A DNA stretch of 64,000 nt from Diphasiastrum complanatum (GCA_029204225.1 MU832587.1:1-64000); one strand, 5' to 3'. Positions 1 to 12,745 are shown, counted from the first letter of the stretch. Notes: a model not told the origin generated them from the letters alone. A program made the numbers and translations.

Positions 1-112
1 ATATCTCTATCATCTTGTGAGGCCGAGTACAAAGCACTCACTACAACAACTAAAGAGGTGATTTGGATCAAGAGGTTAATCATGGACCAAAAGTGCCTTC
101 TCAAAGCATAGG
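1..112 (+). pseudogene. Ty1/copia RNase H fragment with internal deletion
   Basis: The first bases translate as ISLSSCEAEYKALTTTTKE followed by VIWIKRL, the signature of the copia RNase H domain at the 3' end of pol. After about residue 30 the frame jumps directly to sequence matching the last codons and 3' leader of the related element at 29039-34915, so most of RNase H has been deleted. The fragment is cut by the window edge, and the rest of pol presumably lies upstream. It is a relic with no coding capacity. Family assignment is strong from the SSCEAEYKAL motif. Confidence 0.85.
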
Positions 113-162
113 TCTAATCTTGGTCTTATCTCAAGATCAATGCTTGATCCACATTAGATACA

Positions 163-696
163 TTTTTAGGAGGAGTGTCAAAATATTGAAAAACCTATCT
201 AATGTTGTGAGTAGGAGTCCTAAAAATGCCAAAGATGAATTGAGCTTTTTTGGCTTAGTAAAGACCCTCTTAGAATAAAATATTCAACGTAGGTAGAAGT
301 GGAAACTCGAGCTACCATAGAATTGCCATTTGTACTTTACATGCTACATTTAATGCATGAAAAGACTAGGTGGCACAATTAGACATAGTGAGGTGGCTTG
401 AATAAGTCTAGATAGCTTGAGAGGTGGATTCACAATTCCAATTCAACTCAAAGTAGGAGAAGAGTCCATGGATCTATATATATGTGATGTACTCTCATTG
501 AGAAAATGATGAAATTTGTGTGTAATGCAAATTTGGAGACAAGCTCTTTGTGCCCTATCTCTCTACACGAGTTTGTACTTCTTATTTTCTCTCTCTAGTC
601 GAGTTGAGGCATTTATGATGCTTAGTCTTATGTTTTGTTGATAGATCTTGCTTGTAACACAATAATATTTCTTGAATGATCAGCTTTCCTATTGTC
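163..696 (+). repeat. Copia polypurine tract and 3' LTR
   Basis: A purine-rich run TTTTTAGGAGGAG (163-175) is followed at 176 by TGTCAAAATATTGAAAAAC. The same arrangement occurs on the - strand at the 3' LTR of the copia element at 29039-34915 (PPT 29820-29832, LTR start TGTTAAAATTG). The LTR is taken to end near TGTCA at 696, giving about 520 bp, shorter than the 780 bp LTRs of the relative. The start is well supported by the PPT. The end is an estimate because no second LTR is in the window. Confidence 0.65.
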
Positions 697-1230
697 AACC
701 AATGCTAGTCTGATCTTTATGGTATTATTTGGCTTAGGAGATCAAAAATACATGTGTAGGACGTCCCACATGTGTGAATTCAGCATCTCAAAAATCCTAA
801 ACACTGTACAAGGGAATCTGAAGATGGATAGATGTGTTCTGGAGATGCTTTACAGAGACTCTTGTGCAATAGCTATTTTCATGCAAAAATCAATCACACA
901 AAATAGGTGAAGAAAACAAGGAAATAAACAAACGTGACAAAGAGTGAGAACTGTATAGCACTTGTCGAACAAAACTTGCATTCATCAACATTGATAATGT
1001 ACTTTGATAGTTGCAATATTTCTTTTGTTTTGTAGGGTAATGTGACTTAGTCTGACATGCCCTTGTCAAAACAAGGCAGGGTTGGTGACACAAAAATCTA
1101 CCATCATTGATAGTAGATGTTGTAAGATATAGCTTGAGATGCGGGTATGGTTGAGGTATTATGTCCTAAGGACCTCTCTGAACAAGAGATTCAGAACCGA
1201 ATCTCTAAATGGATTTTTGAATCCTAGATT
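697..1230. other. No feature recognised
   Basis: AT-rich sequence downstream of the copia LTR. Only short open frames occur and none shows a recognisable motif. Confidence 0.4.
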
Positions 1231-1232
1231 TA

Positions 1233-1745
1233 TTGTGTATTGGCACATTGAAAATCTTATTTGCATTTGGAAAGACAAATAGATTGGAGTTTTGTAGAAA
1301 GGGAAAAAATCTATCAATTCCCTGTGAAGGTTGCTCTTGGTTGGACATTGTAGTAGACGACGAAATATCGGTTTCACTTTATTTCGACAAGGACTCATTT
1401 CAGATTGTGTTTTTGCATTATGGCGCTGGCGTATTGTGCGGTGTTGTAGAAGTTTTGCAAGAAACTTCTCGGTTGACATCTTGGCTGCTACACCTCAGTG
1501 GGGCTTCCATGATCATTCAGCCCAGCCCTCTGCAAACATGGAACGGGGCTTTGTTTCAGGATGCGTCTCCGGAGTTTCACAAGCAGAAAGTTCGAGAGGA
1601 GCTTGACTCTGTGTTAGGCAAGGGAGTGCTCAATGACAACAAATCACTCAGTTCAAGAAGTGCCCATTTGAGAGAGGTGCAGCAGCTTCAGCGCATCATG
1701 CAGCGACCTTCAGAACAACGCATCACCCAGACCAGCGCAACTTGA
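1233..1745 (+). other. Unrecognised 170-codon open frame, possible old exon
   Basis: This stretch is richer in G+C than its surroundings and stays open for 170 codons. The middle of the translation has a globular look (SVSLYFDKDSFQIVFLHYG, then VVEVLQETSRLTS), and the C-terminal third is Gln/Ser/Arg-rich. Near the end a motif of roughly 33 bp containing CCTTCAGAACAA recurs about 2.5 times (1676-1775). I do not recognise the family. It lies just inside a - strand LTR and primer-binding site (1807-2029), so it may be internal sequence of that element read on the wrong strand or host sequence carried by it. No start-site signal or splice site was assigned. Confidence 0.25.
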
Positions 1746-1806
1746 AGCGGCCTTCAGAACAAACACTTCACCAGCACGGCCTCTCTGAACACATCAGATC
1801 TTGGAA

Positions 1807-2029
1807 GGCTCCTGATACCATATTGCAGAACGAGAGAGAGAGTGACAAGAGAATATATTGATCAATCGTGAATGAGAGCAATAGCTCTTACATGTAGAGT
1901 AGTGTCGCGACGAGAGAAAGAGAGGTGTCTCTCTGTGTATGTCGCGAGGTGCGACGGTTGGGGACCCCAAGTGGTCCACGTGGCATATAACAGTCCTTTA
2001 GACATTTAGAGTATACATTATATCTAACA
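1807..2029 (-). repeat. LTR with adjacent primer-binding site, - strand
   Basis: On the - strand the sequence TGGTATCAGGAGCC (1807-1820) is a typical plant copia primer-binding site, close to the initiator-Met tRNA complement. Immediately next to it is a segment of about 209 bp (1821-2029). On the - strand this begins TGTTAGATATAATG, as an LTR should. The end beside the PBS reads ...GCAATA rather than ...CA, so that boundary may be mutated. It contains a GAGAGA run and a CACGTGG motif. The element's internal region would extend leftward, but no gag or pol was recognised there. Confidence 0.5.
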
Positions 2030-2274
2030 AGCTTCAGAGCCAGCTCCCGTATAGGAGTCCCATTGCAATTCGAGTCTTCCACCCTCTTGTTTGGATTTTG
2101 AGCTCATGAGTTGTTAAAAAGCCTATAGAAATTGGTTTTCATTCATACCTTATTTTATGAAAAAAAAAACCCTGGTGCATTTATTCACTAGAAAAAATTA
2201 GTAGGTACATTGATGAAAAAGATATATACACCCAGAAGGGGGAGTTTAAGCAAATGTAAGACTCAGACAAGAGC

Positions 2275-2434
2275 GAAGATTGCACTAAAACTAAGATTAA
2301 TCCAGGGTCCTCGCATTAAAATAAAGGTGCAAAAACTATGATTACTGTCAGTGGGGAAGATTGCACTAAAAGTAATTTAATCCAGGTCTTGGCATTAAAA
2401 TAAAGGTGCAAAAATTATGATGATGTCAATGGGA
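2275..2434. repeat. Tandem duplication, 81-bp period, two copies
   Basis: Two adjacent copies share GAAGATTGCACTAAAA, then ATTAAAATAAAGGTGCAAAA. They begin at 2275 and 2356 and differ by a few substitutions and small indels. There is no coding potential. Confidence 0.8.
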
Positions 2435-3998
2435 GTCTGCCAACTGCCTGCAGCAGATCAAAAAAAGTGAGGATGGGGTGAGTAGGCTAGATCCTTTCTA
2501 CAATACATCTTTTATATATAAGTCCTTTATTAACATATCCTCACATGGCTGTTCCATAGGGGTTAGTACATGTATTCCCGTTACTAGCAATAACCCTTGA
2601 TACAGGAGCATAAATAATGCAAAGAGAAGGTCAAAAAAAATTCTCTTTCCAAAATTTTTTCTTTTTTCATGAAGTTTCAAATTTTTATACAAAGCCTTAC
2701 AATATCAATTGATTTGAACTTTGGGTCATTGTTCGGGAAAGTCGGCAAGTATAGGAATGGAATCTACATCTTTCCTCCGACAATCGACTTTGTAAAAAAC
2801 TTATAAAAAATGACTTTTAAAATAATCGACAACTTTTTTGAGATGCAGTGAAAATTTTGTTTATTGTTTTCAAATGTCGATTATTGTTTTCAATGTGTAG
2901 TAAAGTATGTAAATTCATATACAACTTATGTTACATAGCTTTATTAAGTTAATAGAATTAGTTATTAATGTAAATTTGTAATATTTTGCCGGCAAGCAAA
3001 TTGAGATGCATGATTCAAAAGACAAATTTTTGAAAAATTGACAACTTCTAGAAAAGACAAGAAATTAGGACGATGCAATAATCAACATAAAATGAAAAAG
3101 TTGTACATTTTGATATATATTAGAATTTAATAATGATTAAGAAGTACTTTTATGATTTTTGTAATTAAAAGAATAAATATGCACTTTGTTAACACTGTAT
3201 TATGGGCCACTCAAAAGAATGTATTACAATCTAGAGCCAACTAATTATTTCAAAAATCTTAAAAAAATTATATGAAAATTGAAACCTATAGTTTAATATT
3301 TGATAGGCTCATAACCTATGAGAGCTCAAGCATGTAGGTTATGAGAACCCTAGAAAAATTTCTTAGTAGGTGAATTAAAAGTTTGGCAGGCGTGAGTTAC
3401 TTGCATTCTTAGAAAATACCCAAAACTAGGATGCCAAGATTACCTAGTAATGAACAAACTTGATCAAACTACTCAGAGGTAAAAATAATTATACCAGGAT
3501 TGCCGAATCTATCAATTGTAAAAAAACTTCAGAGGATATCAGTCTACGCAACTAGCTTCATTAAGTTGCTTATGTACTAATGTCTATAACATTGCTTGAT
3601 ATGTGTGGCTGAATTGCAGAGATCTATTGAACGTAGATAGATATTATGGAAATTGATGAATGTACGTATTGTATTGTCTTCTCTAGATTTCAGTTGCAAT
3701 TTGCTCTCTAAAAAACATGCATCCAGCATTATCTTCAAACTTGAAAATTCATCTATTGGGGACCCATTTCAATAAAGAGCTCGCTCAGAAAACTTGGAAA
3801 AGCACATCAATCTGCTGCAACTAATTTCCATTAAAGACTGCTTGGGTATGATATAATCTAAAGGCATCAGTTCATATTTTGGCTGTATTTGTAGCTTGTT
3901 CGAATGACGTGCAAATCCACGGCCATTACCATTAATAATCTGGGACCCGACAGCAAGTGGTGGAGGCCATGAGTTGTCCGGGGGACCATATTATTTGT
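2435..3998. other. No gene recognised
   Basis: AT-rich anonymous sequence without open frames of note. Nothing in it resembles a conserved protein, RNA gene or complete transposon. Confidence 0.4.
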
Positions 3999-4028
3999 GG
4001 TAATGGTCCCGACCAATGGACCATTACC
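3999..4028. repeat. Short perfect inverted repeat (11-bp arms)
   Basis: GGTAATGGTCC (3999-4009) is mirrored by GGACCATTACC (4018-4028) around an 8-bp spacer. A weaker inverted match joins 3923-3942 to about 3987-4007, so the block from 3920 to 4028 can fold back on itself. Confidence 0.6.
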
Positions 4029-4100
4029 TAACGTAATTGATGGTTCGGCTGATTTTTTTGACACCTCTCTTTGTCTCTTTCTTTGTCGTCACCCGTGCGC

Positions 4101-4287
<187 letters not shown>

Positions 4288-4299
4288 AAAAGTCAAGGG

Positions 4300-5110
4300 T
4301 GACGCCGTCTAGACAAGGAGTTTTGTCTAAGGGCATTGAGGGCAATATAAAGAGCTCTTAGGAAGGGAAATAGGATTGAACAAATGTGAGTAATGGTCAG
4401 TGAAGATAAATAGATGGCTTCGAAACTAGGGAGAGCTAAACTGTTAATCAGTGAGCCCGCAGGAGTCTTCTCTTTTATGTTGAGCTTTGAGTTTTCTAAA
4501 AAAGAAGACTAGGGAAAGGTCTTCTGCTCTAAGCTAGTTGAGATGGGTTTTCTTTCAAAGGATAGCCGCTTTGGAATGGTCAATGATTTTAAGCGAGTTA
4601 GAAGCTTCTAGAATTTGCTAACCCTGAGAGAGGGTTTTGCTGAACGAACCCTATCTAAGGTTATGGAAGAAAAAAGGGTTTGTTTGATTCAGGGAAGATT
4701 CAAGAAAGAGAGGTGGTAGAACTCAAGAGTCTTCCCCTATTCCAGTTAAAAGTACGAGAGCAATCAATGATGTCATATAGGTTATCAAGAGAGGAGATAA
4801 TCAAGGCCCGAACGGGATGGAGAGCCTTGTCACTCCTAATTTATGACCCCGCATCCTAAACCAAAGCTTAGCATGTGACTCTGAGGTCCAGTTGTTTATA
4901 GCAATTTACTTACAAAGTTCGCCACAATAATAACAATAATTACAAAATGTACATATGTCTCTGAAAGTTATAGATAATTGGAGTAGGGAGTTAAAGATGT
5001 AACAATAACCCTTGTACATAATAAAATATATTTACTCAATTAGTATAATTGTTTAATATATGAGAAGAGAATTAGAGGGTTTGGCCTACTTCATCTGGTA
5101 CATAGAATTG
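4300..5110. other. No gene recognised
   Basis: Anonymous sequence after the microsatellite. No motif, repeat or long open frame was identified. Confidence 0.4.
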
Positions 5111-5111
5111 T

Positions 5112-5221
5112 GAGGTGCATCACATTCATGTGAATCTATATTTAGCTTATATACATACATACTAATGATTTTATACATGTATATAAGCTAAATAGTGATA
5201 TACATAATTGAAATGCACCTC
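5112..5221. mobile_element. 110-bp MITE-like foldback
   Basis: Outer arms GAGGTGCAT (5112-5120) and ATGCACCTC (5213-5221) are perfect complements. Inner arms TATTTAGCTTATATACAT (5139-5156) and its exact complement (5177-5194) are 18 bp each. Both arm pairs are separated by 18-bp diverged spacers, so the whole block is one inverted repeat with about 45-bp arms. No clear target duplication was found. It could be a small MITE or a solo foldback, and the superfamily is not assignable. Confidence 0.6.
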
Positions 5222-5296
5222 AATATTTTCTCTTATTAATTGAAAAGACCATATCATTTTCTCTTCTCATAGATCAAATTAACACCATCATGATTG

Positions 5297-5405
5297 TTTA
5301 GAATATGCACATTGTACATTTTCCATTGCATTGTATAAAGTGCAATGGTAGCTACACTAGCATGAATGTTTACAATATGTACATTGTACATTTTCCATCA
5401 CATTG
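5297..5405. repeat. Direct repeat, about 39-bp unit, two copies
   Basis: TGTTTAGAATATGCACATTG at 5297 recurs as TGTTTACAATATGTACATTG at 5367. The similarity continues through CATTTTCCAT. The copies are separated by about 30 bp. Confidence 0.7.
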
Positions 5406-5409
5406 CTTT

Positions 5410-8190
5410 GAGGAAAACCAAGAAGTATGAGGTTTCAAATGGCTACTTGTGCACCACTCATGATTAGAACTTCACTTGTACATCACTCATGATTAAACAT
5501 GTGCCTTTGTTGGAGCATTTGAAGCTCTTATCCAACTTGACTATTTGTGGAGGACATCATTCTTTAGCTTTTGTTGCCCATACCGATAAGGACTATGCAT
5601 ATGCTTTAAAAGCTTTGTTAAAAGGTAAATATTTTGTTGTATGAACATCAATATAATGTTAAAGATTTTTTCGTCTCATGTTGCATGCCATATTTAAGGT
5701 AAATATGTTTTGCACTAAAGGTCTTACTTCCATGATACACTCACCTTTTTTTGACCTAACTATTGTGTCAACTACTACATATAATTCACTAGAAAGGAGG
5801 CATACTTGTTTACAACATAAGCTATTATATAGCTAGCTAAAATAGCCATTAATGGCCACATCAGCCATCTCTAGATGAATCGAATTGATAACTCTTGAAC
5901 ATTGTTGTTCAATAGAAAGAATCAATGTTAGAATCATATTGGCCAATTAAACATTTCCTAGGATCATTGAAAAAGATAATATGGGTATTTAGCAAAATTT
6001 TCAAAATACCACATGTGAGTTACAAGGCCTCATCATAATCTAGCGGTTCACATGTCATCATCAAGTACTCAAACTTGGTGACAAAATGTCAATATACATA
6101 TCAATCAATAAAAAATGTTACATACTCATGAAGCTTGCATAAATTTAAAGTAAAAGAACAATATTTCAGTACTAGATTGTGACACGTTTATGTCCTATTA
6201 AAATAAGCTATACACCTTTTATTTCATATGTTACGTATAGTGTCTTAATTTATCAACATAAGATGTTAATATGTACAAGTGAACACTTTATGGCTTCATT
6301 CAAGAAAACATAGCCATTTGTTCTATAAGAAAATTGTAGATTTCATTGAATTGATAATGATTGACTTTCATGATATCAGCAAATATTTTTCTCTTCAAAA
6401 AGATTAATGTTACTATCAAATTATATACACATTATAAAAGGATTGTAAGTCTTTAGCTAGGAGTACATTAAGTATCAATCATTTCATGCTCAATCTTATA
6501 TCAGGCTTTTGAAAAATATGCACATACCAACTTACAAGCCAAATAGAATTAAAGTCAAGTGTTTTGATCATGAGTCAAAGTGCGGCCTCACATGTTTAAA
6601 ATCATCATGAAGGGGGCCAAGTTGGTCCAAATGTCATTTCTTTATAATTTAGTTATTCTATTTAGTTTACATAACTATTGGATTAGCTAATCAATCTAGA
6701 CCATTGATACATTGAATGGCCAGGATTTAGGGCATGGAATCCTAACCTAGAAGCTTCTATTTGTGGCCTAATACAACTATAAATAGATAAAATTGATTTA
6801 TTATGTATCTCTCACTTTTGATGTTGAATTGGAGAAAAGGAATTACACTACATTATCTACATTTGCTTGTATTTCTCTCTCTACATTTTTCTATCTCTTT
6901 TTCTCTTTGGACAATTTGTCCTTGCAGAGATTTTTGTAACATGCGATATTTTTGTAGTTGTGCATGCTGTGAATTTCTTATTGCATGAATAGCTTTGTAA
7001 GTTTTGCGGCAAACTTCTGTTGCATTTAGAAAATATGAATAAGAGTTTTTGTTAGGCCTCACAACTGCATTCAAATAGTAATCCGTCTCATCCTTGTCTC
7101 ACAAAAAGAAATTAAATCTCATTTCCTCAATATTCTTGATGCTCAATTTTTGTAAGCAAGTGTGAGCAACAAATAATACTTCTTAGTTTTTTAATATTGG
7201 GACTTGTAAGCAGTTTTTTTGACAATTGTTAGCACCAGTGTATATTTAGGGTCACTCTTGTATTTTTCTTTTGGTTTTGGGTCTGATTTGTAAATTGACC
7301 TCATACCACTTGTGGTTGTCTACACTGGAACTTATGTAGAGCATAGAAACAAGAGGAATTCAAACATGCAATTTAAAAAATAAATCACAAGTATAACCAT
7401 GTCTTATGCTCCTCATAGAAGAGTTTGAGAAGCTATGCTAAGTTCAATAGAGCTAAACATAAAAACAATTGAAAGCATCATTGACGCCAAATTAAAAATA
7501 TAAGAGAAATCTGACATTTGAATAGAGGGTATGCCTTAAGTACTTTAGAGATTGGGCTTTAGCTAGGGCTAGTTCTAGGGCTAATATTGGCTTAGGATTA
7601 GGAGTTAGGATCATGATGAGGTCACAATCAGAGTCGTGGTCTTGGCCGTGGTCTCGATCACTGTTGGGGATAGGTCTAAATAGGCTTGGTGCACATTGTT
7701 TTGATCACGGGTGGAATGGGATGCATGGTTTTGGTTTAGGGTCAAAATTGTCTTGGGCTTGCAATTTATGATTGAAATTGGCCTGGGGCATGCGGTTACA
7801 CTCCTAGTTGCTGTAGCGGTCTAATCGGGTCCGTTTTGGGATTTGAAAACAAAAATTAATCTACATAAACTCAAAGGACAATGAAAAAGTCTTTTTCATC
7901 AAAAGAAAGAGAATAAAAAGAGCAAGAGGGGCATCAAACAAAGATCCAATTTCACTATGGAAGGGTGTACTTCTTTACGTGAAGGTAACATGAACATTCT
8001 CAAGTTCACAATGTTTGTTTTGGTAATTTGTTCAGTGTGCAAGTGAATGTTTTATGAGGCATAGAGAGACAACTATGAGTTATTGATGACACTCCCAAGG
8101 ATGGTGGTGATTTGGTTTTGTTTGATGGAGACATGGTTAGCCTTGGAGAAAACACAACCTTGGATCTTGTGTTGACTCTTTTGATCCAAG
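5410..8190. other. No gene recognised; LTR-like promoter patch near 6777
   Basis: AT-rich anonymous DNA. Around 6775-6790 the sequence ACTATAAATAGATAAAA resembles a TATA box followed by CT-rich sequence, as in plant LTRs, but no LTR pair or PBS was found. At 7560-7620 there is a short stretch of degenerate CTAGGG/TTAGGA units like a minor telomere-type repeat. Confidence 0.35.
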
Positions 8191-8194
8191 TTGG

Positions 8195-8839
8195 ATGGAT
8201 TCCTCTGGTAGTATCAAAGATGTCATTTTTGCAAGAAGCAATGATGTTTGTGTCTTAAAAGAGTGTACTTCAAGCACACATGGCAATACAAGCAAGGTAA
8301 ATGGTCTCTATGTATCAAAGAATGGTCAAGGTATGGATGATAATGATAAGAATTCTATTCAAACTCTTGGTTCGATTTTGTTTTAGATCAAGATGTCAAG
8401 AAAGGCGTGCTTTATGATGTTTTGGCTTGCACTCCATTTTTTCCATTTTGGAAAGATTCATTTATATTATAGAAGGTTATCTATAATTATATGGTTGCAT
8501 GGAAGAGAGGATGGAACTATGCTTCGTTCTTTGTTGAGTCATGATACTAGAGAGGATGTAGTTTTAGTATGTTATTATGACAAAAATGATGCATTGAGTT
8601 ATGAAACAATGGAGAAGACCAAAGAGGATGTATCTTTAGCATGTACTTGTGACAACAAGAGAGCTACTAGAGAGGATGTCTCTTTGGCATGTACTTGTTG
8701 CAAAGGAAATAACAAGTTCATTTTGGAGTGGCAATCCAAATTGCATGCGTCGGAGGAAAAGAGCCAAAGAAACACAAAAGTAAAAGATCAACATGATGGT
8801 GATTATCTTCAAAATGTGAAATCATTTGCATGTGCTTGA
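8195..8839 (+). other. Unrecognised open frames with a threefold REDV..ACTC repeat
   Basis: Two consecutive frames (63 and 148 codons) are separated by a stop at 8384-8386. In the second, a short peptide unit recurs three times: TREDVVLVCYYDKND, TKEDVSLACTCDNKRA and TREDVSLACTCCKGN. The DNA underlying it (GAGGATGT..CTTT.GCATG) is repeated between about 8548 and 8704. The Cys-rich unit could suggest a decayed zinc-binding or gag-like protein, but I do not recognise the family. Probably a relic. Confidence 0.25.
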
Positions 8840-8849
8840 ATTTGAACTA

Positions 8850-9825
8850 TGCTATTGCTCTCATGGGAACGATTCTCTGCATGACAACATATTAATGCTC
8901 TTCATCGACTTTAATGCTTGATGTGCTTGGATCTAGGCTTGAAGGTGGATAGGAAATGCCCGCTACAATTTTGGTGCTGCTTCTAGGGAGCTAAACCAAT
9001 TTTTCATTTTTAGCATGTTTTTTATCCTGCTTGGTATTGTGGATTGCTTGCTTGGAATCTATTTTGATTGTTGAGCAAGGAGTTCTAGATAGATCGTACA
9101 AGTTCGTGTGCTCGATACAAATCCGTTGGACCAGTTGCAGTTTGATTCCGATGTCATTTGTCTAAAAACACCCTTTGTGTCGAAAGGAACGCCATTAGGG
9201 CACAATGAATGGGCTACTTTCCCTAGAAGTGGTCCAGTATCACCGAACAGAGTCTATTTGTCTATCGTAAGAGGTCACCAATTTTCACACTCAAGCATAC
9301 TTCTACATGGGATATGTAAGGTGAGAGAAAATGTAGGACATTATTTGTATTTTTATATTTGTCTTACTTTGGTGAGGATATTGGTTGTGCTAAGTATGTA
9401 TTGAATTGTTTGTCAAGAGAGGCCTTAGTTGGTAAGATACCACATGTTTCATGCTTTGGAAAAATATTGAGTATATTAAGAGTGGTATTACACTAATTAG
9501 ATAGTCGACAATTGTCGATTCGAGCTGGAGTCAAATTAGCTAGAGTTGAGGTTGAATGTTTGATTTGATAGTTCGAATTGTTCGGGCTTCAGTCGATAGT
9601 CAACAGTTTGACTATCAAGACTCCTTCAATAGTTTGAGTGTCACGTAGATACCTATTTGTGATTCTCATGTATTTCTGTAGATTGTTCGACAATACGAGT
9701 AAATATGCAGCAACATGAATGAATCTAGATTAACTATTGGATTTAGGGAGAGAGGGAGAAATCTAATAGTGATGTAAGTACCTGACCAACAAAGCTTTGG
9801 AAAGGCTAGCATTGCATAGGTGATT
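8850..9825. other. No gene recognised
   Basis: Anonymous sequence. A 98-codon frame at 9108-9404 shows no motif and is likely chance or a decayed fragment. Confidence 0.35.
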
Positions 9826-10050
9826 CGAAGTATATCTACTTCGTTGACTCAAGCTCCGACAAGATCGAAGGCCAAGGATCTATTCACCTTCAATTTTCAG
9901 ATTACATTTCTAGAGCACTTGACGGTGTACTTTATGTACCCAAATCAACATAGGATTTATTGTCTATAAGCAAGATCACATATCAAAACTATATACCTTT
10001 TTTCAGCTCTAGACAATGTACTATTATGGATTATGAATATATGAAATCAT
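9826..10050 (+). pseudogene. Copia protease / pre-integrase relic
   Basis: One frame reads SSDKIEGQGSIHLQFSDYIS, then RALDGVLYVPKST, a stop, and DLLSISKITYQN. The order VLYVP...LLS(I/V)SKIT is the segment between the aspartic protease and the GAG-pre-integrase domain of Ty1/copia polyproteins. The protease active site itself was not found upstream. Short, broken and isolated. Confidence 0.6.
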
Positions 10051-11820
10051 CTCTGCAAACAAAAAAGATAATTTTTTAGTGCATTTTTTTGGTCAAAAAT
10101 TACAAAACTACAACAAATATAGACAACCCTTCCTAATTCTAGGAAAAAAAATGCAATATATGAAGAAAAAATGAAATTAAATTGCCATGTTGCCACTTTT
10201 TGCTCATTTATAAGCATTTGCTATGATAAAATCAACTATGTAATTAGAGCTATTCTCAAAGTTTTTTACTATTTTTAGTAAGTATGTTAAATAGCACTAA
10301 GCTATTCATAGTAATATCCATAAGTGACTCTGATTAACAGTAGTTTCAATAGTTGTCAATCAATTTCATGAAAATGGCAACTTTCGCCATATTGTACTGA
10401 TGAAATGTATCTCATTATATCATGTTAATAAAATATATCCATGCATCTTTAAGGCTCTGCTTTAATTTCAAGGAAATGTCAAAAGGCTAAGGGTCGTAAA
10501 GATAGAGAAAATAAAGTCAACTAAAGGCACAAAAAGCAAAGTCAGCTAAAGATAGAGAGCAAATCAGCGATAATTGAAAGTTCAATCAATGACCACAAGA
10601 TGTAATATCCTTTTGAAGACTGAGGGTGTGTCCTTAATAGAATGGGACCATGACCTTTTTATAAAGGTCAGAAAGATACCACAAAGTATAATACAATTGG
10701 CAGGTTCAAAATTGTTCAAACGATTATTAAAAGTATCTCTCCAAAAAGGAAGAAATGGCATTTTTTCAATCCAATAATAAAGTGACCAATACCTCACAAA
10801 TGTTGTACTAAAGATGAATGCAAAAAAGGTAACAAAAAATAGTCCAAATCGATAATGGTCTTTAGCTTTAGAGAAAGACTTGAAGAGGAATTTATTGGGG
10901 TCAGGTCGATCAGCTGCTGATAGAGTTAATGTTATGCTTCAAGATTTGTAGTCAGAATCGCAAATCAATATATTGTGCCTATATGACAAATTAAAATAAT
11001 AATAATAATAATAATGTGCATTAAAGAATCAAATTCATAGATAAAAATTCATATGTATCATTCAGGTTTTTAGATCTTTGCTGCATCCTTTCAATTGGAC
11101 ATGCTTCCATGCTTTAATTGGTGAGAGGCCCAACTTCCTATATTTCGTCCCAATAAATGAGGTGGTGCAAGACTAGAGAATGGATATTGCGATGCTGATT
11201 AATTTTCTACTAACAACTAGTAAAATAATCATAAAATAATTTGGATGAAATAGTGAGAGTTGTTATCCTTATCATTGGTATCCTAAATAATGATTGGGAG
11301 GCATTAATAGGGTCACACAAACCTACAACAAGGCTATATATCAATGCGGCAAGGCTCATTTAAATTCTTTTGTAGAGTAGGTGGAGAAATTTAGCTCATA
11401 AAGTCCAGATGAAATGATTTTGGAGGCCCCAATCAATGCACTACTGGGAGACATTTACGTTTTGAAAGATACCTATATCAAAATTGCAATCTATTACATC
11501 AAGGACCATTTATGATTTTTGAGAATGCAATAAATCAAGACGAAATTTGGTTTGTGGAGTTTATCAAACCGTTGTCTAGCTATATGGCCAACTCATTAGA
11601 TACCCTAAGCATTTTCTTTTCCTGAAGTTTTTTTTTCTTCCTCTTTCATTTCTTGTTCATGGGTGTGTGTGGGCAAGTTGTGGGAGATTAGATCGTTAGG
11701 TGACTTGTTGAGCGATCAGACGATGCTAACAATGGCTAGTAAATAGAAGAAAATACGAGCAAAGTCCGGTGAGCAACTCCTATAATGCAAGTAGAAATGT
11801 AACTCCCAAAAAAGGGCGTG
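10051..11820. other. No gene recognised; short (AAT)n
   Basis: AT-rich anonymous sequence with an (AAT)7-like microsatellite near 10996-11016. No long frames with recognisable motifs. Confidence 0.4.
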
Positions 11821-11963
11821 GAATCACTTATCTGTTGGCAAATGGGTGATTTCATACCCTTCGAAATTGCATTCCAACAGGTGATCTTGACGTGCTCAAT
11901 GATTGAACTGTAGAAAGAAAAAATGGCCTGGATTCACCCATCTGTTGGCAGATGGAGTGAATC
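11821..11963. repeat. Two related small hairpins, 110 bp apart
   Basis: At 11931-11963 GATTCACCCATCTG and CAGATGGAGTGAATC form a near-perfect stem around TTGG. A diverged copy at about 11821-11853 has the same TTGG loop. The same motif, in half form, recurs in the tandem array at 16144-16770. Confidence 0.65.
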
Positions 11964-11969
11964 CATGCC

Positions 11970-12745
11970 CTCTTGACAAACAATTCTCATACGGAGGGAT
12001 ATGCTCACTTTTGTCGATAGGAGCGCTTAAACCTATTAAAATGAGTAGAAGGAACCGATTTAATATGATTGTGAAAAGCACGAGAAGGCCCATATTAGGC
12101 CATAGAGAAGTGAGTGTCAACAGACACACAACACACAACAACTCCAAATTAGCCAAGGCACCAAAAGCGAGAACACAGTTGGGAGCGAAAAAATGAAAAA
12201 ACTAGAAACAGAAGCTAGGAGCAGAAGCAGAAATACAGCTGGGTGGCAAGAAGTGTTAAAAACCATTGCTAGGAAGGAGGGAAGAAACCGTAATAAGAAA
12301 AAGTTTTAAAAAACACAGGTAGTAGGAGGCTGCAGAAGAGAACCTACAAGCAACCTAAGCCAGAAGTTGATCAGAAAGTTTCCTCACCAAAAACCACGTA
12401 GGAAAAGAGGCTATTTGTACATCGATAGAAGAGGAACAAGTGAGAAACTGGACCAGAAGTTATCGTCTACAGCCAGGTCGCCATTCTCTCCAGTGCAACA
12501 GCTGTTAACGTCTCTTTTTCCACCATTTTCGCCATCGCTCCTCGCGCCACTCAGAGCAAAAAATAGTCTTTGAAAGAGAAACAATAGATTTGTCTAAAGT
12601 ATGTTACTAGCTAGACCTTGAGCCTCACTAATACCATCGTACTCTACACCCTGAACTCGATTTGGGTATTCTGCTGGATTCATGTAAAAACATGAAATAA
12701 TGACTTAAGAAGAGAGAAATATGGAGAGAAAGAAACAAAGCATGA
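11970..12745. other. No gene recognised
   Basis: Purine-rich anonymous sequence. Open frames at 11903-12196 and 12367-12573 have no recognisable domains. Confidence 0.35.
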
